A stretch of 64,000 nt of DNA from Salvelinus alpinus (GCF_045679555.1 NC_092115.1:37921728-37985727); one strand, 5' to 3'. Positions 12,278-30,562 are shown, numbered from the stretch's first letter. Numbers and translations: made by a program. The notes: generated by a model from the sequence alone, not told the origin.

Positions 12278-12779
12278 ACCAGATTGTTGATTAGGTGATT
12301 AGGGTGATTAGGGAGATGAGCAGATGCATGTTGTGTAAGGTGCTGTAAAATCTAAAAACGAATTATTTACTCGTCATCTCAGCTAAGGCTGGAAATAGCT
12401 AATAAGAACCTTGATAGTGCTGCTGCAAGTTCTATATTTTAAATTTTGTAATAATTATTATTTGTATGTATGTGTATATATACACTGCTCAAAAAAATAA
12501 AGGGAACACTTAAACAACACAATGTAACTCCAAGTCAATCACACTTCTGTGAAATCAAACTGTCCACTTAGGAAGCAACACTGATTGACAAGACATTTCA
12601 CATGCTGTTGTGCAAATGGAATAGACAACAGGTGGAAATTATAGGCAATTAGCAAGACACCCCCAATAAAGGAGTGATTCTGCAGGTGGTGACCACAGAC
12701 CACTTCTCAGTTCCTATGCTTCCTGGCTGATGTTTTGGTCACTTTTGAATGCTGGCGGTGCTTTCACTCTAGTGGTAGC

Positions 12780-14246
12780 ATGAGACGGAGTCTACAACCC
12801 ACACAAGTGGCTCAGGTAGTGCAGCTCATCCAGGATGGCACATCAATGCGAGCTGTGGCAAGAAGGTTTGCTGTGTCTGTCAGCGTAGTGTCCAGAGAAT
12901 GGAGGCGCTACCAGGAGACAGGCCAGTACATCAGGAGAGGTGGAGGAGGGCAACAACCCAGCATCAGGACCGCTACCTCCGCCTTTGTGCAAGGAGGAGC
13001 ACTGCCAGAGCCCTGCAAAATGACCTCCAGCAGGCCACAAATGTGCATGTGTCTGCTCAAACGGTCAGAAACAGACTCCATGAGGGTGGTATGAGGGCCC
13101 GACGTCCACAGGTGGGGGTTGTGCTTACAGCCCAACACCGTGCAGGATGTTTGGCATTTTCCAGAGAACACCAAGATTGGCAAATTCGCCACTGGCGCCC
13201 TGTGCTCTTCACAGATGAAAGCAGGTTCACACTGAGCACGTGACAGAGTCTGGAGACGCCGTGGAGAACGTTCTGCTGCCTGCAACATCCTCCAGCATGA
13301 CCGGTTTGGCGGTGGGTCAGTCATGGTGTGGGGTGGCATTTTCTTTGGGGGGCCGCACAGCCCTCCATGTGCTCGCCAGAGGTAGCCTGACTGCCATTAG
13401 GTACCGAGATGAGATCCTCAGACCCCTTGTGAGACCATATGCTGGTACGGTTGGCCATGGGTTCCTCCTAATGCAAGACAATGCTAGACCTCATGTGGCT
13501 GGAGTGTGTCAGCAGTTCCTGCAAGAGGAAGGCATTGATGCTATGGACTGGCCCGCCCGTTCCCCAGACCTGAATCCAATTGAGCACATCTGGGACATCA
13601 TGTCTCGCTTGTCGTGGATAATCGTCTCAGAAATATAACACTCTTACAAAAACTAGTGAGATCAATATAGGCTTTTTTAATACAATTTATCACAAGCCGT
13701 GTCAGTCCGCGGAAAGACCACCTTTCCTAAGCCCTGGCTCTGTTTTTATACACATACAGTATATCAGTCCATTACATACGCACATTTAAGTTACTTCTCA
13801 TACGTCATATGTTACCATTGTCTTTCATTTTCAGGCTTCCTGCTTGTTCGTGCCCAATAACGCCTGTATCCGCTCTTGATTAGATTACAATGGTGCCAGG
13901 ACCTTCTCAGTGTCCTAATATAAATATGTATTATGCCTATAGTTCATCTGTTGGTCATTTGGCTGGCCCCCTCTTTTGTATGTCCCTCTGACCTCGGTGT
14001 GTCCAGCTATTCTATGCACTTATGGCCTTGCTTTAGTTTCCTGTTTTTACCAGCCTGTATCCATTCACTTCCACATGCTCCATCCACCAACGCCACGTTG
14101 CACCACAGACTGTCCAGGAGTTGGCGGATGCTTTAGTCCAGGTCTGGGAGGAGATTCCTCAGGAGACCATCCGCCACCTCATCAGGAGCATGCCCAGGCG
14201 TTGTAGGGAGGTCATACAGGCACGTGGAGGCCACACACACTACTGA
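12780..14246 (+). pseudogene. Tc1-like transposase interrupted by an LTR
   Basis: The start is the ATG at 12780 ([20 protein letters not shown], helix-turn-helix). The frame changes near 12950 to [17 protein letters not shown]...[12 protein letters not shown] and again near 13240 to the catalytic part: LLMQDNARPHVAG, then LNPIEHIWDIMSR. At 13610 a solo LTR splits the gene. The C-terminal part resumes after 14075 (VAPQTVQELADALVQVWEEI) and ends at the stop 14244-14246. All three acidic catalytic residues are recognisable, but at least two frameshifts and the LTR disable it. Confidence 0.88.
13610..14075. mobile_element. Solo LTR inside the Tc1 element
   Basis: A 466-bp block beginning tgtcgtgg and ending cttccaca interrupts the transposase between two contiguous coding halves. 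Four bases flank it as cgct (13606-13609) and tgct (14076-14079), differing by one CpG to TpG change, which fits an LTR target duplication. No coding sequence is present. The retrotransposon or retrovirus family is not identified, and the orientation is uncertain because TG...CA ends are symmetric. Confidence 0.7.
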
Positions 14247-14668
14247 GCCTCATTTTGACTTGTTTTAAGGACATTATATCAAAGTTGGATCAGCCTGTAG
14301 TGTGGTTTTCCACTTTAATTTTGAGTGTGACTCCAAATCCAGACCTCCATGGGTTGATAAATTTGATTTCCATTGATAATTTTTGTGTGATTTTGTTGTC
14401 AGCACATTCAACTATGTAAAGAAAAAAGTATTTAATAAGAATATTTCATTCATTCAGATCTAGGATGTGTTATTTTAGTGTTCCATTTATTTTTTTGAGC
14501 AGTGTATATATATATATATATAATATATATATAACCATTTTTTTTATTATTATTATTTTATTTTTTTAAGTCTGTCACATCTGTGAATGTGGAATGTGTT
14601 TGGTTGGTTGATTTGAAAAACAAGAAAACGTAATAAAACTTTAAATTGAAAAAAAGAAAGGCCTGCTC

Positions 14669-16595
14669 GCTGAAGTGTTTTAGGGAGCGTTTGACAGTGA
14701 TGAGGGGTGGTCATTTGACCCCGGACCCATTACTCACGCAGGCAATGAGGCAGTGATTGCTGAGATCCTGGTTGAAGACAGCAGAGGTGTATTTAGAGGG
14801 CAGGTTGGTCAGGATGATATCTATGAGGGTGCCCATGGTTACGGATTTAGGGTTCCTTGATGATTTGTGTGAGATTGAGGGCATCTAGCTTAGATTGTAG
14901 GACTGCTGGGGTGTTAAGCATGTCCCAGTTTAGGTCACCTAACAGTACGAACTCTGAAGATAGATGGGGGGGCGATCAATTCACATATGTTGTCCAGGGC
15001 ACAACTGGGGGCCGAGGGGGGGTCTATAAACAAGCAGCAACGGTGAGAGACTTGTTTCTGTAAAGGTGGATTTTTTAAAGTAGAAGCTCGAATTGTTTGG
15101 GCACAGACCTGGATAGTATGATAGAATTGTGCAGGCTATCTCTGCAGTATATTGCAACTCCACCCCCTTTGGCAGTTCTATCTTGTTGGAAAATGTTATA
15201 GTTAGGGATGGAAATTTCTGGGTTTTTGGTGGCCTTCCTAAACCAGGATTCAGACACAGCTAGGACATCCAGGTTGGCGGAGTGTGCTAAAGCAGTGAAT
15301 AAAACAAACTTAGGGAGGAGGCTTCTAATGTTAACATACATGAAACCAATGCTTTTACAGTTACAGAAGTCAACAAATGAGAGCGCCTGGGAAATGGGAG
15401 TGATGCTGAGGGCTGCAGGGCCTGGGTTAACCTCTACATCACCAAAGGAAAAACGGAGGAGTTAGGATAAGAGTTTGGCTAAAGGCTAAAAGAACTGATC
15501 GTCTAGTGCATTCGGAACAGAGAGTAAAGGAGCAGGTTTCTGGGCGCGGAAGAATAGATTCAAGGCATAATGTACAGACAAAGGTATGGTAGGATGTGAG
15601 TACAGTGGAGGTAAGCCTAGGCATTGAGTGATGATGAGAGAGGTTTTGTCTCTAGAGGCACCATTTAAGCCAGGTGCGGTCACCGCATGTGTGGGGGGTG
15701 GAACATAAGGGCTTTCTAAGGAATATTGAGCAGGGCTGGAGGCTCTACAGTGATATAAGACAAAAATGTCTAACCAAAACAGCAATAGACAAGGCATATT
15801 GACATTAGGGAGAGGCATGTGTAGCCGAGTGATCAAAGGGTCCAGTGAGTAGCTAGGGGAGCTGGAGGCACGGCGATTCAGACAGCTAGCAGGCCGGGGC
15901 TAACAGCAGGCTAGCAGATGGGCTTCAGGGAGATGTCGCTACGGGAGAGTTTGTTGAAAAAAACCCTCGGACAGTTACGTCGGCAGACCAATCGTGATGG
16001 ATCGGCGTGGCTCCATGTCGGCAGCAAAGGGTCCAGGCCAATTGTCAAAAGAGGTAATTGAAGCCCAGGAATTATCTGATGGAATTATTTGACTATCCGG
16101 AAGAAGGGCCTCTCTCTCTCTCTCGGCTAGCTCCAGGCTAACTGGTGCTTCCTTCGGGACAGAAACCCCCTCGGATGGTTACGTCAGTAAACCAGTGGTG
16201 ATGGATCGGCGGGGCTTCGTGTCGGCAGCAAAGGGTCCAGGCCAATTGACAAAAGAGGTAATTGAATCCCAGGGATTGCTTGATGGAATCTCTTCGGCTA
16301 GCCGGGACATGAGCCTTGTTCGAGGCTAGCTCCAGGCTAACTAGTAGCTAGTTAGCTGGCTAGCTTCAGAAGGGGGTTCTTGTTCAAAAGTGTAAAAATA
16401 GCAGATCCATACCACATTGTGTGAGGCGGGTTGCAGGAGAGTATGTTCAGTCCGTAGATGGAAAATTAGATAAAAAATGAGATTTTAAAAAAAGAACACA
16501 AATATATATTAAATATATACGAAGAAAAACGATATATACAAGGGATGGGACAAGACAATCAAAACAGACATCCCCACTTCTACGCCATCTTGGTT
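14669..16595 (-). mobile_element. LINE B, 5' part with endonuclease and 5' UTR
   Basis: This continues LINE B after the LINE C insertion. Reverse-strand peptide 15341-15075 (MYVNIRSLLPKFVLFTALAH ... VLAVSESWF ... GGGVAIYCRD) is the start of an APE-type endonuclease, and the region 14669-15075 is its frame-broken continuation. 15840-16595 is non-coding 5' UTR containing a 204-bp tandem repeat. The element ends near 16595 with ccatcttggttcat, where LINE A resumes. Confidence 0.75.
15966..16292 (-). repeat. Tandem 204-bp monomers in the LINE B 5' UTR
   Basis: The block ctcgga...ggatcggcg...agcaaagggtccaggccaa...ttgatgg occurs at 15966-16101 and at 16170-16292, with a period of 204 bases and many substitutions. 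It resembles the repeated promoter monomers of other LINE 5' UTRs. Confidence 0.7.
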
Positions 16596-17975
16596 CATAC
16601 TTTTATTTTTAGAGATGTTCAGGACCAGTTTATTACTGGCCACCCATTCCAAAACAGACTGCAACTCTTTGTTAAGGGTTTCAGTGACTTAATTCGCTGT
16701 GGTTGCTGATGTGTATGTGGTTGAATCATCAGCATACATGGACACGCATGCTTTGTTTAATGCCAGTGGCAGGTCATTGGTAAAAATAGAAAAGAGGGCC
16801 TAGAGCTGCCCTGCGGTAAACCACACTTTACATGTTTGACATTAGAGAAGCTTTCATTAGAGAAAGCTCTGAATCCACATTATGGCAGAGGTTGAAAAGC
16901 CATAGCACAAGTTCTTTCAACAACAGGTTATGGTCAATAATATCAAAGGCTGCACTGAAATCTAACAGTACAGCTCCTACAATCTTATCAATTTCTTTCA
17001 ACTGATCATCAGCAGTTTGTCTGTGCAGTACATGTTGAGTGCCCTTCTCTATAAGCATGCTGAAAGTCTTAATTTGTTTACAGAGACATAGCATTGTATT
17101 TGGTCAACAGTTTGCTAAGAGCTGGCAGCAAGCTTATAGGTCTGCTGTTAGAACCAGTAAAGGCCGCTTTACCACTCTTGGGTAGCGGAATTACTTTGGC
17201 TTCCCTCCATGCCTGAGGACAAAGCCTTTCCTCTAGGCTCAGATTAAAAATATGACAGGAGTGGCTGAAGCCAGCTACCATCCTCAGTAGCTGTCCATCT
17301 AAGTTGTCAATGCCAGGAGGTTTGTCATTATTGATTGATAACAATAATTTTTCCACCTCTCCCACATTTAACTTTACAAAATTCAAACTTGCAATGCTTT
17401 TCTTTCATTATTTGTATTTTTTATGCATGAATACAATTGCTCAATTGGCATTTCCTGCCTAAGTTTGCCCACTTTGCCAATTAAATAATCATTCAAATAA
17501 TTGGCAACATCAAATGGTTTTGTGACAAATAAGCCATCTGATTTGATGAAATTGTTGAATTTGTCTTTTTGCCCATAATTTCATTTAAAGTACTCAAGTT
17601 TTTCCATTATTCTTTATACCATTGATCTTGGCTTCATAGAACAGTTTCTTCTTTTTGAGTTTAGTCACAATTTCTCCATTTGCAGTAAGTAAGCCAATCA
17701 GATGTGCAGCCAGACTTATTAACCACTCCTTTTGCCCCATCTCTTTCAACCATACAGTTTTTCAATTCCTTGTCAATCAATGGAGCCTTAACAGTTCTAA
17801 CAGTCAGTTTCTTAACAGGTGCATGTTTATCAATAACTGGAAGAAGCAATTTCATAAATTCATCAAGTGGATCAGACAAAAAAATATTAACATCATCCAC
17901 GTAAGTCACAGCAGAATCTTTTTTATGATCTCTTATACAGTATTTTAGGCCCAGCTGTTGGAACTTTGGCTTTCC
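16596..17975 (-). pseudogene. LINE A reverse transcriptase segment
   Basis: The minus-strand fragments read in order: 17981-17661 (DKHAPVKKLTVRTVKAPLID, linker before the polymerase), 17386-17078 (INNDKPPGIDNLDGQLLRM, WREAKVIPLPKSG, SRPISLLPALSK) and 17094-16828 (AVLLDFSAAFDIIDHNLLL, the first catalytic Asp). At 16620-16780 the reverse complement contains the VYADDS-like box in a shifted frame. This is the upstream part of the element whose 3' end is at 3225-4111. The 5' boundary is where a gypsy LTR starts. Confidence 0.8.
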
Positions 17976-18313
17976 TGTCACTGGTTACTAGGAGTGGAAG
18001 GTAGGAGTCAGGCGCAGAGAGCAGAGGGTTCAATAAACGGTCACGCCAAACACAGGGCGCATACACACTGACCAACCCAGAACACAGGGTAAACGATCCA
18101 GAGAAAAAACACATCCACAAACGACAGAGAACACAAAATAATCCTGCACAAACATAAGCGGGCCTAATAGGCTTAAATAGACAAAAATCAAGAAACACAA
18201 AAAGGAACAGGTGCAACTAATAAGACTAAACTAACAGAAAAGGAAAAAGGGATCGGTGGCGGCTAGTAGACCGGCGACGACGACCGCCGAGCCACCTTCT
18301 GGAAGTCGTGACA
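17976..18313 (-). mobile_element. Gypsy LTR (3' LTR of a chimeric element)
   Basis: The 338-bp block has perfect 6-bp inverted ends (tgtcac at 17976, gtgaca at 18308-18313). A C-run at 18316-18327, which is the polypurine tract on the minus strand, lies immediately inside it. The minus-strand order pol, purine tract, LTR is normal for gypsy elements. The integrase frame runs on into this LTR. Confidence 0.85.
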
Positions 18314-19595
18314 GTACCCCCCCCCCCGAGTCGCGCGGGCGATCCGGGTGGAGGCGGTGGAAGTCCCTCAGAAGTGAGGGGTCCAAAATGTTCCCCACCG
18401 GTACCCAGCACCTCTCCTCCGGACCGTACCCCTCCCAGTCCACGAGGTACTGTAGGCCCCTCAACCGGCGTCTCGAGTCCAGAATAGCGCGTACTGTGTA
18501 CGCCGGGGACCCCTCGATGTCACCTTCTTGCAGGGGACCAGCCACCACCGGCCTGAGGAGAGACACATGAAACGAGGGGTTAATACGATAGTAAGTAGGA
18601 AGCTGTAACCTATAACACACCTCGTTTATCCTCCTCAGGACTTTGAATGGCCCTACACACTGCGGCCCCAGCTTCCGGCAGGGCAGGCGGAGGGGCATGT
18701 TTCGAGTCGAGAGCCAGAACCGGTCCCCCGGTGCGAACACGGGGGCCTGACTGCGGTGCTGGTCAGCGCTCTTCTTCTGCCATCCTCGAGCCTGTTTTAA
18801 AGATTCCTGGACGGCTCTCCAGGTGTCCTTCGAGCACTGCACCCATTCCTCCACCGCAGGAGCCTCGGTCTGGCTCTGATGCCATGGAGCCAGGACCGGC
18901 TGGTAGCCCAACATGCACTGGAAGGGAGACATGTTAGTAGAGGAGTGGCGAAGGGAGTTCTGGGCGAGCTCCGCCCATGGGACGTACCTCGCCCACTCAC
19001 CAGGCCGGTCCCGACAATACGACCGCAGAAACCTACCCACATCCTGGTTTACTCTCTCCACCTGCCCATTACTCTCGGGGTGGAAACCCGAGGTCAGGCT
19101 GACCGAGACCCCCAGCCGTTCCATGAACGCCCTCCAACCTCTGGACGTGAACTGGGGACCCCGATCAGAAACGATGTCCTCAGGCACCCTGTAATGCCGG
19201 AAGACATGGGTAAACAGAGCCTCCGCAGTCTGCAGGGCCGTAGGGAGACCGGGCAATGGGATGAGACGGCAGGACTTAGAAAACCGATCCACAACGACCA
19301 GGACCGTAGTACTTCCCTGAGACGGGGGAAGATCGGTGAGAAAGTCCACCGACAAGTGCGACCACGGCCGTTGTGGAACGGGGAGGGACTGTAACTTCCT
19401 TCTAGGCAGGTGTCGAGGAGCCTTGCTCTGAGCACACACAGAGCAGGAGGAGACATAAAACCTCACGTCCTTAGCCAATGTGGGCCACCAGTACCTCCCC
19501 CTAAGACTCCGCACTGTCCTCTCGATGCCAGGATGACCCGAGGAGGGTAGTGTATGAGCCCATCGAATCAACTTATCACGGACACCAAGCGGCAC
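18231..19595 (-). CDS. Gypsy (chromovirus) integrase with chromodomain
   Basis: An open frame of 454 codons encodes the 3' part of a Ty3/gypsy pol polyprotein. Near residues 16-60 is the HHCC zinc-binding domain ([11 protein letters not shown] ... CSVCAQSK). The catalytic core has Asp in SVDFLTDLP, Asp in SDRGPQFTS and Glu in [11 protein letters not shown]. Near residues 365-425 is a chromodomain ([31 protein letters not shown]), which marks the chromovirus branch. The first Met is probably internal: one stop separates this frame from the RNase H frame upstream. The ORF is intact but the element is chimeric and lacks the N-terminal half of its polymerase, so it is not autonomous. It inserts cDNA into chromatin in intact relatives. 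Confidence 0.85.
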   Translation of the reverse strand: MPLGVRDKLIRWAHTLPSSGHPGIERTVRSLRGRYWWPTLAKDVRFYVSSCSVCAQSKAPRHLPRRKLQSLPVPQRPWSHLSVDFLTDLPPSQGSTTVLVVVDRFSKSCRLIPLPGLPTALQTAEALFTHVFRHYRVPEDIVSDRGPQFTSRGWRAFMERLGVSVSLTSGFHPESNGQVERVNQDVGRFLRSYCRDRPGEWARYVPWAELAQNSLRHSSTNMSPFQCMLGYQPVLAPWHQSQTEAPAVEEWVQCSKDTWRAVQESLKQARGWQKKSADQHRSQAPVFAPGDRFWLSTRNMPLRLPCRKLGPQCVGPFKVLRRINEVCYRLQLPTYYRINPSFHVSLLRPVVAGPLQEGDIEGSPAYTVRAILDSRRRLRGLQYLVDWEGYGPEERCWVPVGNILDPSLLRDFHRLHPDRPRDSGGGVLSRLPEGGSAVVVAGLLAATDPFFLFC

Positions 19596-19598
19596 GTA

Positions 19599-20123
19599 CT
19601 AAACCCCTGCTGGACACTGAGGGGGTGCTGGTTCCAACCGTGCCGCCCGCTCGATCTCCGCGTCCACCTCCCATACCACCGGTGCCATCAGACATGAAGC
19701 TGGGAGGATGGGAGTCGACTCGATGGACTGCTCCTCGGTATCATAGAGGCGGTACAGCGCGTCGGCCTTGGTATTTTGGGAGCCTGGCCAATATGAAATC
19801 GTGAAACGGAAACGGGTAAAGAACATGGTCCACCTAGCCTGACGCGGATTCAATCTCCTCGCTGCCCGGATATACTCGAGATTACGATGGTCAGTCCAGA
19901 TGAGGAAAGGGTGCTTAGGCCCCTCAAGCCAATGTCTCCACACCTTCAGAGCCTTGACTACAGCTAACAACACCCGGTCCCCCACGTCATAGTTCCGCTC
20001 CGCATGACCGAGCTTCTTCGGGAAAAAAGCGCAGGGGCGGAGCTTTGGTGGCGTGCCCGAGCGCAGTGATAGCACGGCTCCCACCCCAGCCTCGGACGCG
20101 TCCACCTCCACTATGAACGCCAA
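19599..20123 (-). pseudogene. Gypsy RNase H domain
   Basis: The minus-strand frame reads [36 protein letters not shown] and [20 protein letters not shown], the standard tandem motifs of gypsy RNase H with its acidic residues present. It is joined to the integrase frame with a single interruption near 19596. Upstream, a frameshift near 20130-20270 separates it from the reverse transcriptase. Confidence 0.85.
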
Positions 20124-20269
20124 AGAGGGGTCCGGATGTCCAGCACGGGTGCGTCAGTGAACAGCCCCTCCAGACGAGTGAAAGCTTTGCCCGCCTCTGC
20201 TGACCAGCGCAAGCGCGCCGGCCCCCCCTTCAGCTGTGAGGTAATGGGAGCAGCCACCTGACCAAAACC

Positions 20270-20560
20270 TCAGATAAACCTCCGGTAGTAATTGGCAAAC
20301 CCTAAAAACCGCTGCACCTCCTTTACCGTGGTCGGAGTCGGCCAATTACGCACGGCTGTAACGCGGTCACACTCCATCACCACCCCAGAGGTGGAAATGC
20401 GATAACCCAGGAAGGAAACGGCTTGTTTGGAGAACACACATTTCTCAGCCTTGACGTACAGGTCATGCTCCAGCAGTCGCCCAAGTACTTTACGCACCAG
20501 AGACACGTGCGCGGCACGTGTTGCAGAAAAGATCAGTATGTCATCGATGTACACTACCAC
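20270..20560 (-). pseudogene. Gypsy reverse transcriptase, C-terminal part only
   Basis: The frame starts at the catalytic box [12 protein letters not shown], followed by [30 protein letters not shown] and [15 protein letters not shown]. Everything upstream (polymerase fingers, protease, gag) is missing: at about 20585 the sequence changes to a GC-rich repeat region. Confidence 0.85.
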
Positions 20561-20584
20561 CCCCTGCCCGTGCAGGTCTCTGAG

Positions 20585-21624
20585 AATCTCGGCTACGAAA
20601 GATTGGAACCCTCGCCGCCGACCCCGGACTGGGAACCCTTGCAGCGGGCCCCGAACAGGAGGGCGACTCTGGCGGCTCCGGACAGGAGGGCGACTCTGGC
20701 GGCTCCGGACAGGAGGGCGACTCTGGCGGCTCCGGACAGGAGGGCGACTCTGGCGGCTCCGGACAGGAGGGCGACTCTGGAGGGAGGAGACAGAGACAGC
20801 CTGGTGCGTGGGGCTGCCACAGGGCCCACCAGGCTGGGGAGACCTACAGGAGGCCTGGTGCGTAGAGGAGGCACCGGATAGACCGGGCTGTGGGGGAGCA
20901 CTGGAGCCATGGTGCGCAGCCTTGGCACCACTCCTCCAGGCTGAATGCCCACTTTAGCCCGGCCCCTCCAGAGTGCAGGCACAGGACAAACTGGGCTGTG
21001 GGGTAGCACTGGAGATCTGGTGCTTACCGCTCACACCTCTCCATTAGGCTCAATGCCCACTTTCGCCCGGCACGGGCGGAGCGCAGGCATAGGACGAACA
21101 GCACCCTCCCAGCGCCCCGGAGACACAGTACGCAGAGCCGGCGCAGGATACCCTGGGCCGAAACGGCACACCGGAGACCAAACACGCTGAGCTGGCACAA
21201 TCCGCCCTGGCTGGATGCCTACTCTCGCATGGCACTTGCGGGGGGCTGGCTTATAGCACTCCGGGCTCTGAGCGCGCACTGCCGACACCGTGCGCTTCAC
21301 CGCATAACACGGTGCCTGACCAGTACTACGCTGCTTCCGGTAAGCACGGGGAGTTGGCTCAGGTCTATCGCCTGACTCCGCCAATCTCCCCGTGTGCCCC
21401 CCCAAATAATTTTTTGGGGGGCTGCCTCTCGTCCCTGCTGCGCTGCCTTACCTCATATCGCCGCCTCTCCGCTTTCGCTGCCTCCAGTACTGCTTTCGGG
21501 CGGCGATATTCCCCAGCCTGTCTTCAGGGTCCCTTACCGTCCAATATCTCCTCCCAAGTCCAGGAGTCCTGAACCCTCTGCTCCTCCTTACCATGCTGCT
21601 TGGTCTGTTGGTGGTGGGTAGTTC
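20585..21624 (-). mobile_element. GC-rich leader/internal region of a different LTR element
   Basis: This replaces the expected gag-protease region of the gypsy element. It carries a 27-bp tandem repeat, a second degenerate tandem at about 20940-21260 (units around caatgcccact...cccggcac) and, at 21448-21620, a minus-strand peptide rich in Arg. It is known to me as a common salmonid LTR-element interior, probably non-autonomous. No gag motif (Cys-His box) is seen. Confidence 0.5.
20656..20784. repeat. 27-bp tandem repeat, 4.8 copies
   Basis: The unit begins caggagggcgactctggcgg and ends ctccgga. Copies start at 20656, 20683, 20710, 20737 and 20764 (the last is partial). They are almost identical, so the array is young. 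The 27-base period (9 codons) keeps frames open on both strands, which explains the apparent ORFs here. Confidence 0.95.
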
Positions 21625-21816
21625 TGTAACGATCTTCTTCATCTGAGGAACAGGAAAGATCGGACCAAAACGCAGCGTGGTAAGTGTCCATGTTAATTTA
21701 TTATAACTGAACACGAAATACAAAATAACAAAGTGAAACAACGAAAATCGAAACAGTCCTGAAAGGTGCAACAACACAAAACAGGAAACAAATATAACTA
21801 AAGTCAGGGCGTGACA
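21625..21816 (-). mobile_element. LTR of a second gypsy-like family (5' LTR of the chimera)
   Basis: A 192-bp block with ends tgtaac (21625) and gtgaca (21811-21816). It shares only the terminal bases with the LTR at 17976-18313; the interiors differ, so the two ends of this insertion come from different families. Confidence 0.7.
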
Positions 21817-22105
21817 GATATGGCTCTGAATATATACAGCAACACCTCCCTCATAAGCATTTCTGTCTCTTCTGTAGATGTTATATCCTTGTATTGCTAC
21901 TGCTGTATCATCAAATTAATTATCTAATTAACTCTCATAAATGTCTAATATAAATGTTATCTGATGTTAGCAAATTATTGATTTTCATTAACATAATCTC
22001 TAAGGCAACATATATTAATATGGGCTATTTTCAGCCCTTTCCTGGGTAGCTTATCAGAGATGGACATAATACTGAAAAGAGCAAATGTAGGAGGACAGTT
22101 ATGAC
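21817..22105 (-). mobile_element. LINE A, 5' remnant (endonuclease region)
   Basis: Reading atatggctctgaatatatac onward, this matches my recollection of the minus-strand endonuclease region of the same LINE as 16596-17975, so the gypsy chimera sits inside LINE A. It is frame-broken and heavily decayed. The 5' boundary is uncertain. Confidence 0.55.
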
Positions 22106-22206
22106 CATATAAGCTCATCTGGTCTGAGTTAGGATGCTGAAGTAGTCAGGTTTTTATCATGGTGTGATATCTGTGTGTTTGTTCCCCCCCCCCCCCCAGG
22201 TTTGCA

Positions 22207-29046
<6,840 letters not shown>

Positions 29047-29806
29047 AATAGCCTTGTAAATACCAGACTGAAGCTTGCGGGATGAGACGGCTTTGCTAGG
29101 CTGTTTAAAGCCCTGTCATCGTTAGCCCCTAGGCCGATCTGTAAGAAGGATCCCCTTAGCCTATCAGAGGTCAAGATGCAGTCATTATTATTTATTAATA
29201 CCTATCCAGTTCTTTCAGATCTACAAGTAGGACAAGGAGAGTGTGTGCGTGTAGGGCAAGTGTGACCTTCCTGGTCCCGTCCCTCAAGTCCGTGAGTCAA
29301 CACAGGAAGGAGTAATGGATGGATAGTTATTTTATTTCCAAAGCTGCAATCATGGGACACATACACAGTATGGATGAATGATGAGTAGTAGACGGAATAT
29401 AAACGGCACTCCTAAAGAAGATGCATTCTCCAGTTAGCTACCAACTTCAGAGGGAACTTTAACTAGCATAAAACCCACATGGCAAATAACATATAAGGAG
29501 GGGCTTATTTGACGCCAAACCAACAACATTAGTTGCTAATAACATAAATTGCTCATGTAAAATGTGGATTTTATGATGTAATGTCAACTTTGTACATTTC
29601 TATCCCGGGACCATTCCATTTTCAACTCACCCACAGCAATTCTCCATAAATTTGCTGTGGATTACCCAGAATCCCATACTTTTATCACTGAGTGTATTAG
29701 AGAATGTAAACACACTAATCCACCAGGAGGTGGCATAATACCAATTTTATGCAGGAATTTAACAATTTAATCGCACCATTACACAAGCAGTTTCCTTGGT
29801 CAGATA
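29047..29806. other. Receptor 3' flank, no further gene seen
   Basis: The 3' UTR must begin here, but no clear AATAAA is found close to the stop. At 29115-29225 lies a copy of a sequence also present at 35390-35507. Confidence 0.5.
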
Positions 29807-30352
29807 TGTTGGATTCTAGCTTGAAATATACTTATTCATGTTACATACTATAAATTATTGATGACTTTACATGTACAATGAATGTATATGTTTGGGTAAA
29901 TGGCGGATAAGAACTAGGTGTATGGAAAGTTAATCAGTGGGTCCTATGGAGGGAGGCAAAGGGCAACAGTCTGGTTTCAGTCAATGGTAAAGTAGGACAG
30001 CTGTGGATTAGGGAGGAGTGAGAAATTCAGCCCGAGGTCAGATGAAGTGAGAAGGAATAGTCCTGTCACACACGCAGACTTGCATGCCTACAAAGGTTCT
30101 AGTAGGAGGCGGGCCATAACTACACCAGTGAGAGGAACCAATTCAGTTCCTGACTAGCAACAGTGATGTTGGCTGTCTAGATATGCAAGGAGGTGACGTC
30201 TCCTAGTACGAGGTTATAAAGATATGTGCTTGTGTAAACATGTTTTTGTCTTTGCGGCTGTTTGACGTTTGACCCAGTGGGGGAATAAACTTGGTTTGAG
30301 CTTTTCCTAGTCATCCGTTTCAGTTTTTACTCTGTTTGTTTAGAACCTAACA
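29807..30352 (+). mobile_element. Solo LTR with TATA and poly(A) signals
   Basis: A 546-bp block from tgttgg to cctaaca. It contains ttataaag at about 30213 and aataaa at about 30285 in the order and spacing of U3-R-U5. Similar bases flank both sides (ggtcagata, ggtcatat), but an exact target duplication is not clear. No coding part is present. Confidence 0.6.
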
Positions 30353-30562
30353 GGTCATATCGTCAGGAAAAATGATTGACCTTGATGATGTATTCCCCCC
30401 AAAAAATGCTTCCTTCAGATTGAAATAGTAAAAAGTACTGTCAGACTGATTTGTAATATTGTCCTAGCCCAAATGAAAAAAGTAAACATTGGCGGTTGAT
30501 TACATAACTTTGTTTGTGACATGGTGGGGTTCGCGGTCCAAAAACGTTTGGGAACCCCTGGT
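30353..30562. mobile_element. One end of a hAT-like element
   Basis: Bases 30540-30560 (aaaaacgtttgggaacccctg) are the typical terminal repeat of hAT elements of the CAGGGGTTCCCAAAC type. The opposite end is not found, so this is a fragment or an old copy. Confidence 0.4.

Larger units (their letters stand above)
12483..14504 (+). mobile_element. Tc1-like transposon with intact terminal inverted repeats
   Basis: The 28-bp inverted repeats at 12483-12510 and 14477-14504 (cactgctcaaaaaaataaag...) match with one mismatch. The element is flanked by TA at 12481-12482 and 14505-14506, the normal Tc1/mariner target duplication. It lies in the 3' UTR of LINE C and holds a broken transposase plus a solo LTR at 13610-14075. 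Without the LTR it would be about 1.55 kb, the usual Tc1 size. Confidence 0.95.
6948..14654 (+). mobile_element. LINE C, L1/Tx1-like retrotransposon, nearly full length
   Basis: It has a 5' leader (6948-7068), ORF1 with coiled coil (7069-8000), ORF2 with endonuclease and reverse transcriptase (8531-12277), a 3' UTR holding a later Tc1 insertion (12483-14504), and a 3' end with aataaaactttaaattg and an A-rich tail at 14630-14654. Precise 14-bp target duplications flank it. Its orientation is opposite to LINE B. The 5' start (agggatcacgtgacc) directly adjoins the duplication, so little or no 5' truncation occurred. Confidence 0.9.

Noticed and set aside
18879..19394. 171-codon plus-strand frame
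   Set aside because: Shadow of the gypsy integrase; no homology of its own.
20423..21009. Plus- and minus-strand frames with [13 protein letters not shown] repeats
   Set aside because: Produced by a 27-bp tandem repeat inside an LTR element.
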